Shown one piece after another: positions 1-11,525 of a stretch of 64,000 nucleotides of DNA; position 1 is the stretch's first letter; every line of letters starts with the position of its first letter. The notes beneath the pieces are model-generated. The model had not been told where the DNA came from. It ran no database searches and was given only the letters and a program-made list of their open reading frames with translations. The stretch comes from Argopecten irradians (Eukaryota > Mollusca > Bivalvia > Pectinida > Pectinidae), in contig NC_091142.1 in the NCBI RefSeq assembly GCF_041381155.1, forward strand, positions 35,761,604 to 35,825,603, read 5' to 3'. The translations under genes and the position numbers were made by a program.

Positions 1-167
1 GGGGGGGGGGGGGATGGGTTTGTGGGTGCTCAAGCTTTCATACTAACATTCGTGGTTGACACCACCATCAACATCACATATATTATCAAATCTTTGGTTT
101 ACATTAGTTTACATTTAATTGTTAATACAGGATGCAGTTCAATGCTTGTAAGACTAATGTCTCTTAC

Positions 168-389
168 CTTGAGCGAGACTTCTTTTTCTTTTTTGACTTT
201 CTGACACTATGTGTTGGGGACCTCCGACTAGACTTAGATGAACTTCTGTAGGGTGACGGTGACCTAGACCTCTTCAGAGATTTTGACCTACCAGGTGATA
301 TGGATCTATGTCGCGGTGACCTTGACCTATCTCTCTTACGAGGACTTGGAGGCCTTGGTATTCTTCGGGGTGGTGACTTTGATGATGAC
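168..389 (-). CDS. SFSWAP: SFSWAP exon: RS domain, part 2
   Basis: A 222-nt exon encoding [20 protein letters not shown], then repeated [21 protein letters not shown] and KKKKKSRSR. Human SFSWAP has [20 protein letters not shown]. A donor (AAG then GTAAGAG) ends it, so at least one further exon lies left of the window. Confidence 0.87.
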
Positions 390-3300
390 CTTTAAAAACA
401 CATCAAAACTACATTAACATTGCTCTGGTTTGATTGTGTTTGCCAACAGCCATTCTCAAAACATGTTTCATTGGAAGTATTTCGTTTACACTTTTCAGGT
501 CTATGGATTTGAAATTGCAATGTGCCAATACACCGACACTCTGATTGTACAAAATTTTAACAAACACCTGAGAACTTTAACAAAATAACAAAACAATGTT
601 CAACTGAAGTTGTTATTACAGACTTACCTTCTACTTCTAACATAAGAACTTAGTGGCACAGGAGAATGTTTCCTTCGTGACGAGGGGCTCTGTGACCTGC
701 GTGACCTTGAGGGTGGAGATGAGCCTCTATCCCGTGATTTCTTTGATGACCATGAAGAACGGTCTGAGTAGTCACTGAGACGATCTTCGTCATGAGTACT
801 GGGTGTATGAGAACGGCTGCCTATAGGTGTATCTGCTGATCCTGTGCCTCCTGTTGTAGTACAAACAAAATGTACATAAGATTTTCAATCAAACTGTTGA
901 TCAATGTAGAGCTGAAGTTGTATTTATACAGAAAGGTTCTAGTATATACACATTTTGTAGTTTAGTTAAGGATCTAAAATATACGCACTCTTAGACAAAA
1001 ATCCATAAGAAATGAAGTTGTTATACTGCTGTCAAAGCAATAGTGACTTTGAATTGACGACCCAAAAACTTTTACATGCATTATGTCTAAAGTGAAAATT
1101 CATGAAAGAATGCAGCCAGCTAACAGGTAGAAACCAACCTAATACACATACTATATCATGAATCATTCATCTAAGCCCGATGTCAAAGACAATGAGAACC
1201 CATAGCTTTTCTGACAGAGTGTAGTACTTTTAATTCCTTTTATATTTTAAATTTATCCTCATTCATCATTTTGTCTTATTACTTTTCCTCACCTGATTCA
1301 TTCATCTGATCATCGGCAGCTGGGTTTGAGGACCCTACATTGGTAGATTTGAGCATGTTGATGAACATGGCTGCCTTGCGTTTCCTTTCAGCTTGCATCT
1401 GTTTCTCCTTGTTGGCCTGGACTAGTTTCTCTCGTGCTGCGGCTGCCATTCGATCTTTAAGTCGTTCTTCAACTAACATTTAAAAAAAATATTACAAACT
1501 TTACAAAGAATTTTCAAAATCTGGAGGCAACATGCAGCAAGGTGTTGAAATATTTGTTACTTTGTTAACAATATGGTAACAGAGGTATAATTATATATAT
1601 AATGATAATACATTTAAATTTTTTTCTTTTATTTTCCCCTCCATTTTTAACCAGCTGTAGTTTAATATTTAACAATTAATAAAGAATCAAGACAACTCAC
1701 CTTGTTTTCGTTCTAACTTCTCAATTAACTCTGCTCGATCCACTCTGCTTTCTACCCTTGAGTAATCTGACCGTGAGTGGTCTGGTCGTGAATATTCTGA
1801 TCTTGAACTTTCTGATCTCATACTTTCTGTTGCCATGAAATCTGAATCTACAGGTGTTGACGTTCCAGACAGGTCTGATTTGTATGGCTTATCCCGATCA
1901 CCTACAACAGAGAAGGGTTGTTACAAAGATTCACTACATCTGTGTCGAATAGAACTGTAACAATACAAATAAGAACATGAATATGATGTGTTTCAAATTG
2001 AAATATACATACTTTCTTCGTCACTGCTGTCGTTGTCAAACACCTGTCGTTTCTCCAGTGACGTACTCTCCTGTTCTCGAGATTTGCCTTTGATGCTGAA
2101 GCTTACACCTTTTGGTCGTTCTTTTTCTAAACGTCTTTTCTCTTTGGCTGTCTCCTGTAGAAAAAAATAGGAAATGAAATATTCATCTTAAATTTATAAA
2201 TTACCCACCATAAAAAGTGTATGCAAGGGACGGAGCACCAGGTATACTGAAAGAGTCCCTGTAAATACAAACCATTCCATCATATTTCTTTTGTTACAAA
2301 ATGTAACATTCCAACAACTTACAAGTGATTAAAAATTGTAATGGCATAAGAAATGTGGTGAATGTGTGTTATGCCTATAAACTTCAATAAATAGGTGACA
2401 TTTTACAATTGTGTCTGTCGATCTGACATACTGTTTAGGATTTTCCATTTTTTCCCTTTGTCTTTTGTTTTAATATGCAAGATAATTAATTTAATGTCTA
2501 ATATTTTAAACAAACTACATAATATTACTGTATTACTGTAATACCAAGAAAACAAAAAGATTTTTTTTTTTTTCAACTTTCCAGCACAAGCTCTGATTTC
2601 TCTTTAACATTGATATTCAGATTTGTGACTTCACAACTAGATAAGCAATAAATTAAACAAACCGTCTGTTGCCTCTAGAGGAAATTTATACTTACTGTGA
2701 TATGAATATTTTTCTTGAAGTTGTAGTAAGGGTAGTGGACATGGTAGGACTCCAAGAACGCAAATCTGGGATCGTTTTTACTTTTTACAACAATTTCAAA
2801 TTCCACACCATTTTTGGCCACATACATTGCCATTCTGTCTATAACCGGCTGTAGGTCTGGCGGGGGTGGGACTACCTGTGGAGCACCAGGTATACTGAAA
2901 GAGTCCCTGTAAATACAAACCATTCCATCATATATCATATCATCTTTTAGATATACATGTACCATGCCAGGAATATTATAGCAGCTATCAAAACAAGTAC
3001 ACATTGTACTTATTAAGCTTAATTTTGTAAGTTCTACAATTAAAAATAACATTCCCTAATTGGGTATTACCTAGCTGCTATATTGTAGCTCAAAAGACAT
3101 TTAGACAGAAATGGTGTCGTCTTAAGAGCTACAATTGGCACTTATTACTGCTCATGGAGCAAAGTAACGATTATGCAAACCATTATTAAAACTTTTTATG
3201 CATTATATCGTACTTGTTTGATTTCGCTTACCTACTAGGTAAAAAAATTGAACCGTATAAAATATTAAATTCAAAAGAAGACATTATTTTTTTCTTACAT

Positions 3301-6300
3301 CTACATATGAAGATCTTTTCGAAGGAAAATTATAAGAAAGTCTAAAAATTGTGAACTTGACATCTTGTGAGCGGTACAATAGATATTAACAATAGTTGTT
3401 ATGTTTGTTTTGGACAAAAATAATATATAAATGCATGTATATACATAAATGGAAAATGGAAAGCAACAGAAAAGTATAGAAAATTGTGCTTGAGTGATTC
3501 TCTGAGGCAGTGCTCCACTAGGACACATAGGGACCATTTCGTACCCGACCGAAAGGTATAGTAGGTCCTTTACGTGTATTCGTTCTAGGTATTACCTTGA
3601 AGAGCTGTCTTCGCTGGCCGGACTGTCACGACTGAGGTAATAGTTACTGCCCAGATCTGTCCCTGGGGGTGGGGGTTGGGGCTGCTGGGCGGATGGAAGA
3701 GTGACAGGTTCCAACCCGGGCGGAAGAGGCAAATTTGGATTGGAGGGGCTGTACTCTGACGCAGACATGTAAGGAGGCAGAGGTGGTGGCTGTATGGAGG
3801 GCACTTCTTCACCGTGTCTTTCTGATCCAGAATCACTACTAACAAACAAAACATCATAATTACACAATACTGAAACATTTTACCACTTTATTCAGCTGAT
3901 CCATTAAAAAACCAAAATAATAATCATATAACAATCATTAGCATACTTATAACAATAAACAAACACTGATTTCAGGTGTCATATAGAAAATGAGAGAACA
4001 ATTAAGCTTCATCTAAGGAAATTTGATTTTCTCACTCAAGGCATAAAGGTGAACAATATAGTATACACAGTGATTTTTTTTTTTCTTTTAATTCCAGTAA
4101 AGTGGCAATGATAGGCGTTATTTCAAACAAAACAGTGGAATGGAAACCCTGGAGAAAAGCTGATAATATATATACCTGGCCTTCTCATGTTGTTTATTGG
4201 AGCGTTTGAGTGACTTGATGAGCTGTCCGTATGGAGTGTCATGGATACTAACTGCTGGCATTTTGATTGGTTTGAGGTCTGGGGTTGGTGAGGCACGCTG
4301 GATCATCAGGCTGGGATGGAGATAGCCATCTGGATGTTCTTCCTCATAGCCTGGAACACACAAAAAACACAACAAGTCATTAAACAGGTATATCCTCTAA
4401 GGAAAATAAATCTATAAATGTGTCTTCCTCATAGCCTGGAACACACAAAAAACAAACAAGTCATTAAACAAGTATATCCTCTAAGGAAAATAAATCTATA
4501 AATGTGTCACCTGTTAACCTTCACCAGCTCATATATAAAAGTTGGGCACAGATATCTGCTTTTAAAATTTACCAGCTTATATTTCATAGCTATCCCAGGG
4601 ACTTATTCTGCATTTTCATATTACAGAGTTATCTGCACTTGCCATTAGGTACCGATTGTGATGTCATATGTCTGCAAGCATAACGTCATAATTTTCGGAG
4701 AAAACAATGTGAATTGCACTCTCAAAATAATGATGTCACAATAGATACCTACCCGCAAGGGAGCTAACTTTGTAATATGCAAAGACGGAATATCTCTGAT
4801 GGCATATTTTACACATAAATGCATTGTTAGCAGTTTTTAAATACAATTTTCTCCAGGAATTTATTAAAGTCTGAAATCTAAAATAAAGCAAAATATCTTT
4901 ATTAGTTAACCATCAATTTAATACTCTATTTTTTTGTGATTTCAAATGATTACCTCATCCAATTGATATTTATTTAAGAAAAACAAACAGAATTTCAGAC
5001 TGTATACCAATTTGATCCTGTAACATGGAGACAACTTACTGCTGTCCTGTTCCTCTTTGACCTCCTCTGCCTTGGGGCGGTACTTCCCTGACTTTATCAT
5101 CTTCACCATGTGTTTGTAGTATGGATTCAGCACATTTTCAAAGTGCATGAATTCAAATTGTGAATTATTTGACTGTTTAGTTTTGATGATGATCTCCATC
5201 TGAGCACCGTGTTCTGCTATGAACTTAGCAGTCTTCTCTATGATGGCGTTCTGTTTCTCTGTTTCTGGCTGCAGTGAAGAAATTTGTAATTAGCTATAAA
5301 TATGCTCTAATAAATGTTATAATCATTATAAAGCATCAAAAGCTTTTATGTCATATCAGCAGCTATTACTGTTTTAAACATCATTTGCTATAAAGAGAGT
5401 ATTAATTTTCTTTTTCTATAATGAGAGAAATTTTCTCATGGCATGATTACAAATTGTATCTGGTTACGATGAAGATTAGATCTAAAGAGAGTCTGCCTGC
5501 CCTTCACAACGACATGGGTTTGTCACAATGCATGACCTGGATGAATTTGTTAATGTCTAGAAACAAATTATTCACCTTCAAGAACAAATACACATCAAAC
5601 CACTATGCAGCATAATCTTATAATGTTAAGGGGGCATGTCAATCATCTAGTGTATATGTAATGGATATTAACCGAAGAGTAGGTATGCATCGATTGTGAA
5701 TTATGAGCCGCGAAGTGGCCAGGGATTCACACTGCATGTGCCCAGGTTAGTATACCAATACATACCGACTCTGAGGTAAATATCCGACTTACCGCAAAGC
5801 CAAAAGTATATGTGACAAAACAGTCAAATTGTTAGCTAGTCAGTGTTGCGGATGGACTAGAAAGTGCAGGTCGAGTTCGAATCCTTGAATTGATGATTTT
5901 TCTTTTCAGTAAAAATATAATTTCCCATCTTAAAATTTGATTGGTTAATTCAATCGGAACCCTTCCTGTGATACACATTGTGTATATATACATGTAAGAC
6001 ACGACTAGCGACTGCAGGAGGATATTACTTCCAGTCTACATTAAAGTGAAGATATTTCATTTTGTAGAAAAACTGAACAACGAATAATTCAGACTACGGA
6101 TATGGAGCTAGCTGCTTTACAAAATACAGGTATACACATGTATCTAATAACATATTTAACAACATTGCATTCAATGACAGTGTGAATCATGATTTGATAT
6201 CAGAATTGTTTTTTATTATTATTATGAAAATAGCTTGTATTTTTGTGTCTTTTTATAGATTTATTATAATAATAAGAAATAAACTTTTTAGAAACTGTGT

Positions 6301-6905
6301 ATTTTAGCTATCCTTATTTTACTGTCAATTTTACGTACATGCATGTATAATATACATTTTATGTGCCTCTGTGATCCAGACCCCCATATGCGTGCAGTCT
6401 TCCTATGTAACTGTGCCCCTGTGACCCAGACCCCCATATGTGTGCAGTCTTCCTATGTAACTGTGCCCCTGTGATCCAGACCCCCATATGTGTGCAGTCT
6501 TCCTATGTAACTGTGCCCCTGTGACCCAGACCCCCATATGCGTGCAGTCTTCATATGTAACTGTGCCCCTGTGATCCAGACCCCCATATGCGTGCAGTCT
6601 TCCTATGTAACAAACCTCTGTGGTCTTAACCATGTTCCATACCCTACAGCTATGCATAAACGCAGGTTGATAACCAAATACTAACTCATGCACATGCTCA
6701 AAACAGGTTAGTATTCCAATACTAACATGTGCTCGTGCATTGTAACAAGCAATACGTTCAATAACAACTCCAATCAAACAAAGGAGCTATGCGGTAAGGT
6801 CCTGTGATATTATTGTCATTCTGATCAGAGATATACATACCACATCTACATCTGGAGGAACATGCAACTCTGGAGGAGCCACAAATGGTTTCTCTTCTAC
6901 AGGTT
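168..6905 (-). CDS. SFSWAP: SFSWAP splicing factor (10 exons, both ends missing)
   Basis: Homologue of suppressor-of-white-apricot, a nuclear SR-related regulator of alternative splicing. Exons in transcript order: 6841-6905, 5040-5268, 4176-4350, 3596-3838, 2696-2906, 2013-2154, 1701-1901, 1293-1472, 628-850, 168-389. All have GT/AG borders and all phases agree, giving about 630 residues. The order is a KPFVAP linker, SURP1, a [10 protein letters not shown] linker, a proline-rich stretch, SURP2, a basic SFSIKGK segment, an [17 protein letters not shown] helix and an RS-rich tail, as in human SFSWAP. The N-terminal DRY_EERY region should lie beyond 6905 on this strand but was not found. The last exon ends in a donor at 168, so the C-terminus lies left of the window. 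The family autoregulates by splicing its own introns, which makes the duplicated acceptors in two introns notable. Confidence 0.93.
628..850 (-). CDS. SFSWAP: SFSWAP exon: RS domain, part 1
   Basis: A 223-nt exon encoding a serine-rich stretch, then [20 protein letters not shown] and SSYVRSR. RS dipeptides of this kind mediate protein contacts and phosphorylation in SR-family splicing factors. The SYVRSR end corresponds to human SAYRTVRRSRSRSRS. Confidence 0.88.
1293..1472 (-). CDS. SFSWAP: SFSWAP exon: charged helix
   Basis: A 180-nt exon encoding [20 protein letters not shown] and [17 protein letters not shown]. Human SFSWAP has [15 protein letters not shown]...[15 protein letters not shown]. 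This predicted helix is a reliable family marker. Confidence 0.93.
1701..1901 (-). CDS. SFSWAP: SFSWAP exon: serine/arginine spacer
   Basis: A 201-nt exon encoding a series of short [17 protein letters not shown]-like repeats followed by [14 protein letters not shown]. The sequence is low complexity and poorly conserved. The call rests on phase continuity, clean splice sites and the start of the coiled segment that continues in the next exon. Confidence 0.85.
2013..2154 (-). CDS. SFSWAP: SFSWAP exon: basic segment after SURP2
   Basis: A 142-nt exon encoding [30 protein letters not shown] and [12 protein letters not shown]. The SFSIKGK plus acidic DDSxEEES order matches human ISFAIKAKEND...DDDSEEDEES. 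Confidence 0.88.
2231..2285 (-). repeat. Detached copy of the SURP2 exon acceptor edge
   Basis: About 55 bp here repeat, almost without change, the last ~28 intron bases, the acceptor and the first ~28 coding bases of the SURP2 exon (2878-2933). It lies in the following intron, in the same orientation, about 650 bp from the original. Confidence 0.85.
2696..2906 (-). CDS. SFSWAP: SFSWAP exon: SURP2 domain
   Basis: A 211-nt exon encoding [19 protein letters not shown], then [20 protein letters not shown] and [10 protein letters not shown]. It matches the second SURP of human SFSWAP nearly residue for residue ([20 protein letters not shown]). Its first 28 coding bases and the acceptor are copied at 2231-2285 in the next intron. 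Confidence 0.94.
3596..3838 (-). CDS. SFSWAP: SFSWAP exon: proline-rich linker
   Basis: A 243-nt exon rich in proline and serine ([45 protein letters not shown]). It sits between the two SURP domains, where human SFSWAP is also proline-rich. The acceptor reads GTTAGTAG, a NAGNAG-type tandem acceptor. Both choices keep the frame and differ by one serine, at 3838 or 3835. Confidence 0.88.
4176..4350 (-). CDS. SFSWAP: SFSWAP exon: [10 protein letters not shown] linker
   Basis: A 175-nt exon starting after TTCCAG. It encodes [18 protein letters not shown] and a basic segment [22 protein letters not shown] is the matching human segment. Its acceptor and first 13 coding bases are duplicated 85 bp upstream. 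Confidence 0.9.
4339..4508 (-). repeat. 85-bp tandem duplication across an SFSWAP splice acceptor
   Basis: The segment that contains the acceptor of exon 4176-4350 and its first 13 coding bases occurs again 85 bp away (cores at 4341 and 4426). The copies differ at a few positions. The upstream copy keeps a usable-looking TTCCAG. Splicing there would add 85 nt and reach a stop, so it is a potential poison acceptor. Confidence 0.85.
5040..5268 (-). CDS. SFSWAP: SFSWAP exon: SURP1 domain
   Basis: A 229-nt exon carrying the first SURP module. It shows [38 protein letters not shown] and an acidic tail EEVKEEQDS. The pattern of aromatic residues around the F-L/F-...-NPYY core is the SURP signature, and human SFSWAP reads almost the same here. 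Confidence 0.93.
5860..5930 (+). repeat. Possible tRNA-derived SINE fragment
   Basis: A box-B-like GAGTTCGAATCC lies about 35 bp after a weak box-A-like TTAGCTAGTCAGT in an SFSWAP intron. No clean cloverleaf can be drawn, so this is not a tRNA gene. A decayed tRNA-derived repeat is the likeliest reading. Confidence 0.3.
6363..6611. repeat. 50-bp minisatellite, five units
   Basis: Five head-to-tail units of exactly 50 bp, each containing CCAGACCCCCATATG and GTGCAGTCTTCCTATG, with only a few substitutions between them. It lies in the SFSWAP intron between 5268 and 6841. The unit shows no exon sequence, unlike the junction arrays elsewhere in the window. Confidence 0.93.
6841..6905 (-). CDS. 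SFSWAP: SFSWAP exon: linker before SURP1
   Basis: A 65-nt exon with acceptor TTTGCAG and donor GTATGT. It encodes [19 protein letters not shown], close to the human KPFVAPLGLSVPSDVELPP segment just before SURP1. It enters with a two-base remainder and leaves in phase 0. It is the most 5' exon that I can support. Confidence 0.85.
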
Positions 6906-9900
6906 CTGCAAATATAACAGTTGTTTTATAACCTATAATTAGTTGCCAGGATCATTTTATAGAGATGTGCAAGGTTTAAGCGACTCAGAAGTCAGAGTGG
7001 AGTAAATATATCTGAAGAAACACTACTGACCTATGGTCGGGCTGGCAACTGCCTTACATGCGATTAAAACTTGAAACCTAGAGGTGGAGGGTTAGTATCA
7101 TATGGTAACATGTCAGAGCACCTTGTAGCCACTCAAACACAACGGCCTAATATGTCTCATGATGCTTATTTAATAACACATTATTGAATCATGGCTGTAA
7201 AAAAGTTGATCGCATTTTCTTTTCAAAGTATTATTACAATTGATAATTGATTGGTTTTGATATTCAAGCACTGTTCATTAAAATTCTATTTTGAGGAAAG
7301 GGTCCTACGTTTCTGTATCATCAGTATTACAGTATTACCTAGCGATACCCAAAACCACTATAATGTTTTTAATATTGGTGCAGTCGTTCATTACTATGTG
7401 AAATCAATATCATCAGTATTACCTATTCTGTTTCAGAAAAAAACATCTATGAAATGGTCTGAAAATAACGGCGCCCCCGCGGCGCCGGCTCCCACATTAG
7501 GCCATTTACCCATATTTGGAATGTGTCAAGGACAGCTGGAACGAAGTTTAAGTGTCAAGGTCGGCGTCTTTCCATAGTATTTAATCGATTACTTTACTCA
7601 GGTTAGGGAAATTATTGGTATACAAAAGATACGTTCATTTCTACGTTGAAATATTCGTATTATTTCTGAAATGTTTAAAGCTACTCGCTGTATAAACAAT
7701 ACAGGAAGAATTCTCAAACACATTTATGTTCCCAGTGGAACGCATGTCCTTGGTTAACCATCAACACTGCTAATCCCACACTGTAAGCTCATTTTGCCAG
7801 GATCAGATTACTTAAATTTAGTTTAACTAGTACAAGGACTGCAGAGCAAGATAAATCCTGTAGTTATTCCAACTTTGGATAATCGAATCATTTGCTTATT
7901 TTCAAGGCACGTCTGTGATACCGCTAAACCTGGACTCTATATTAATATTTTTTTTTTTAATAAACAATTAAAATCATAGATTTACAATAATATAATTACA
8001 GTAATCAGCCTCGCCCGGTAAATACATAAACTTATATATCAAGTAAGGAAACGTAACAATTATCAATTTGCCTGTTCTTCACGCTAGGTCAGCATGGTTT
8101 TCTTTCTCAAATATATTGGAAATCCTCTGTACAAATGTTTTTAGTTTATTTTTGAGTAATGTACAAGATCAATTTGGGATCAAATCCATCCTAGATTTGA
8201 ATGGAAAAAGCCATACACGATGGGATAAAAGTATTGTATAATCTTAATATAACTTGCTTATCATACTTCGCGAACTCATCTATATCAAATTGTGAGTAAA
8301 TTGTAAGATATCATTGTCAACATCATATAGGATTCGAAGGTGAAGGTCACCCTGTCATCTAGTCGGAGTTAAGTAATGTCGAGGTTAATTGGTTTACCTG
8401 AGTCTGATGTAGATCACCACCGTGATAGATCTTCATTGTGTGCCAGTGTAGAGTTTTATCACAGTACTGTCTATGGTAGTACGTTACACGACACAATTTA
8501 AATTGAATATTGGTTTGTGGTTTATGGTGACCGATCATCATTTTCGAATATACACGTTGCATATACATTAAACCAGAATTTCGTGTTCACACACACTACC
8601 TGTCGTTCTTTCATTAACTGTAAATACCGTAGTTAAGGCAAGGTTGAATTTACCACGAAGTGCAGAATCTATAATCAAATCTCAGTTTCTAGAAAGTTAT
8701 ACAAGATGATGAAGGCAGTAAGATATTTTGATTCTTTTTATCAAAATATCGGTGATTAATGAAAGTTTTTTTGTAAATGGATTAATTTTTCTACATTGTA
8801 AGAATAAACTGTGGGAACTGGTCTACTGAATTTGGTACTGACAAATGTTCACTAAAAAGAACCCCCAAGTGACATGTAAAAGAGGTAAATCTTTATATAT
8901 AAGTGACGTCCTACACTCAAGGCAAATTGTGGTTGATAAACTTGTTAATGGTACCGCGAGCTAGCCAATTTAGGCAAACCAAAAAAAATGGTCTAATAAT
9001 ATACAGGAGGTCTTTATACAGGTGTTTGTTTGCTAATGCAGGTCTGTCTCTTTAATGTCTGTCATTGAGACACACAAACTATATCCAATGGCTGTAACTT
9101 GGACACTAAAGCTATATACAGCTTGAAAATTACTTAATGCAGAAGCTTCTTAATGTTGTAATGTTAAATATTCTAACATAGATTAGACTACTGAATGAGG
9201 ATGCTAGACATGACACTGAATGATTTGTTGGTTGCATCTGAACACTTTAGAATAAGATCTGTTTTGAACATTTACCAAGGTCGGTGAGTAAATTAGCCAC
9301 ATTATCGTTTGTCTATCTTTAATAACCTGTCCACTACAGTGTTTTAGTGTAGACAAATTCTAATGTGATTAGCACTCAATATCAAACTTACAAGAAGTAA
9401 CAAACAGACCATACGGGCCAAAATCCCCTGCGGTGATTGATAGGTAGTACCCTATTGTGATAGTCCGTGGAGTGATACAGCACCCTGATCAGCATTGTTG
9501 TGTGACGACCCTAAAATGGACTAATGTCTCGGGTAGATTGTGGATAGCCTGTCTGGTAAAATGTCCTGATCCCACATTTTATGTGCTAAACAAACAACAA
9601 TTTTGCCCTTCAGCTCCTCTGTAATGTGCCTGCTAATTCTATCATAACTAAGATTTCAGGCTAAATCAACTGAAATGGAAATCGTGCCGATTGTTGATGT
9701 ACCTACTTAGTCCAGTATCAATAATCATAACCCAAACATAGTGATTATAGTGGTGTATGTTGGTGGATTCTGTCCTACTCTCGTGTTTCACCAGTAAACC
9801 CCCCCTAGACTACACGCTTGTCTTTAGATCATAGAACATTATGGACTTCCAACAAATTTGGAGATTTAGGATTTTTAACTCAAGAGGGATCATGTTGGTT

Positions 9901-11165
9901 CAGTAGTTAACGGGTTAGCTGCACACAGGACAGTTCCATATATGAAGACACAGGTGAAATGGATACAATAACGGGGCCTATTGTGAAGTATATACTGATG
10001 TAAAGACATGTAACAGAAACTCTTACCATGGAACCCTTGTAATAAAAAACGGGAAGTGGTCATACTATAGATGTGGGCGTTAACGGGAGATTTCACTGAC
10101 TACATATCAAGAAATCCTTCTCGTAAGTGTTTAGCAGGGCGGTTCTGTGCAAAATTTTAAGATGCAGGTTGCCATATAAACGAACCATGCTGTCTCTTGG
10201 CTCTATCCGTTGTCAATTTGTCGTCCAATCCCACCTGGACGACCTTGATTTATCAAGGTCACACTGGGAATATAGTACATTGAGGTGTGAACGTATGGCT
10301 CCCGTACAATAGACAGTTCACTGCTACGGCTGTCAGATATTGACTTTGGGCTTTTCCAATCGAGCTAACAACTCCAAGCATTATAAATGAGTGATTTAAT
10401 ATATTTTTTCATAATTTCAGTCGTTTAATTTCCACTGGCCTATTGTTGTCCACAAACATCGAGTTTTCTCTGAACAAAAAAAACGAGGGTAGTTGACCAG
10501 CACTTCTAATGACCTCATGGTCAGTACAAGAACCTGCATCATGTCTGCATTAACTTATTTATAAACACAAAGATAATGGTCGCTGTGTCTCCCTAGTTTT
10601 CTATAAGGAGAAGGGGTCAAAAGGGGAGGATCAGTTTAATTCCAAAACACCCATGTTGAAACCACATAGCCACACCAGACCTAATTATAGCTGCAGCACC
10701 TCCCCCTAGGCTACAATATTGTAGTACCTAATGCCTGTTTAAGTCCAATACGACAAACCGAGGGGACAGAGATTTATGGACAAATATGGCAAAATACAAA
10801 TTGGAATAAGGCAGGCCAGCAGTACTCTAATACAAATTATGTTACAAATTGCATTGTGAAATCAGCTTTGCTCAGCATTGGGATTCAATATATTTTCAAA
10901 CTGGAGGTGTTGACCCCTGGGGGTGATGAGTTTTCTGATGGAGACTCGCTACACACAGTTAGACAACCAATATTCTGTCGTGTTCTATTAAAGGGGCAAA
11001 AAACTGCAGCAATTTCAATGTTTGATTCTGAAAATGTTTCATTCCAAGAGAGTTTCAGTTGTTAATTTCAGTGAATGCTCTTTTAAATGACACTTTAATT
11101 CAAATACCCTTTTGTATTCAAGAAGTTTAGAATCAAATTCTAAGAGTTTAGCCACTTTCTAGATT
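6906..11165. other. Region without recognisable genes
   Basis: Apart from the SINE at 7015-7150 I see no coding exon. The segment 7466-7580 is much more GC-rich than its surroundings and is open for 40 codons on the plus strand, but I recognise no protein in it. The 5' exons of SFSWAP and the promoters of SFSWAP and SASH1, which face each other, would be expected somewhere before 20841 but were not identified. Confidence 0.5.
7015..7150 (-). repeat. tRNA-headed SINE, 5' part
   Basis: On the minus strand this reads as a decayed serine/leucine tRNA-like head (GTGTTTGAGTGGCTACAAGG), then CCCTCCACCTCTAGG, GGCAGTTGCCAG and ACCATAGGTCAGTAG. This matches a SINE family I know from bivalve genomes. 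The body after the conserved GGTCGGTGG block is missing here. Confidence 0.6.
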
Positions 11166-11195
11166 CACATCTGAATACATGATGGTAGGGACACT

Positions 11196-11430
11196 ATGGA
11201 GGAGTGGTTTAATTACCCTGAAATATTACCACAATCTTATGAATGCCCCCTATGGGAGCAAGTCTTGGTCACAAAATTGGGTTACATTTGGGCAGTTTGC
11301 CAGCCAATGGTCGGTGATTTTTCTTTGGGTACTCTGGCTTTCCTCCACCACCAATCCTTATATGGAAATGACGACCTTTGCTGAAGTATGGGTTGACATT
11401 ACAACCTATTAATGTTGAATCCAAGTGACC
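11196..11430 (+). repeat. tRNA-headed SINE, near full length
   Basis: It reads GGAGTGGTTTAATTACCC (tRNA-like head), then GGGCAGTTTGCCAGCC, ATGGTCGGTGATTTTTC, GGGTACTCTGGCTTTCC and TCCACCACCAA. This is the same order as the SINE copies at 7015 and 45128. It is degenerate, with indels, and so looks old. Confidence 0.7.
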
Positions 11431-11525
11431 ATCATCAACATAGTAATATACTTTGTATGCTGTCTTTGCCATAATTATAATTTCAAAAAACCAACTATTT
11501 TTACTGTTGACATATTTATTTTTGT

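Noticed and set aside
1-13. Run of 13 G at the window start
   Set aside because: A homopolymer of uncertain length at an arbitrary window edge carries no information.
5860-5930. tRNA gene
   Set aside because: A box-B-like motif is present, but no complete acceptor stem, anticodon arm or clean box A can be drawn.
7251-7577. 108-codon frame with a GC-rich end (GAPAAPAPTLGHLP)
   Set aside because: Only the last ~40 codons are compositionally unusual. There is no known motif, and the first half is ordinary AT-rich non-coding sequence.
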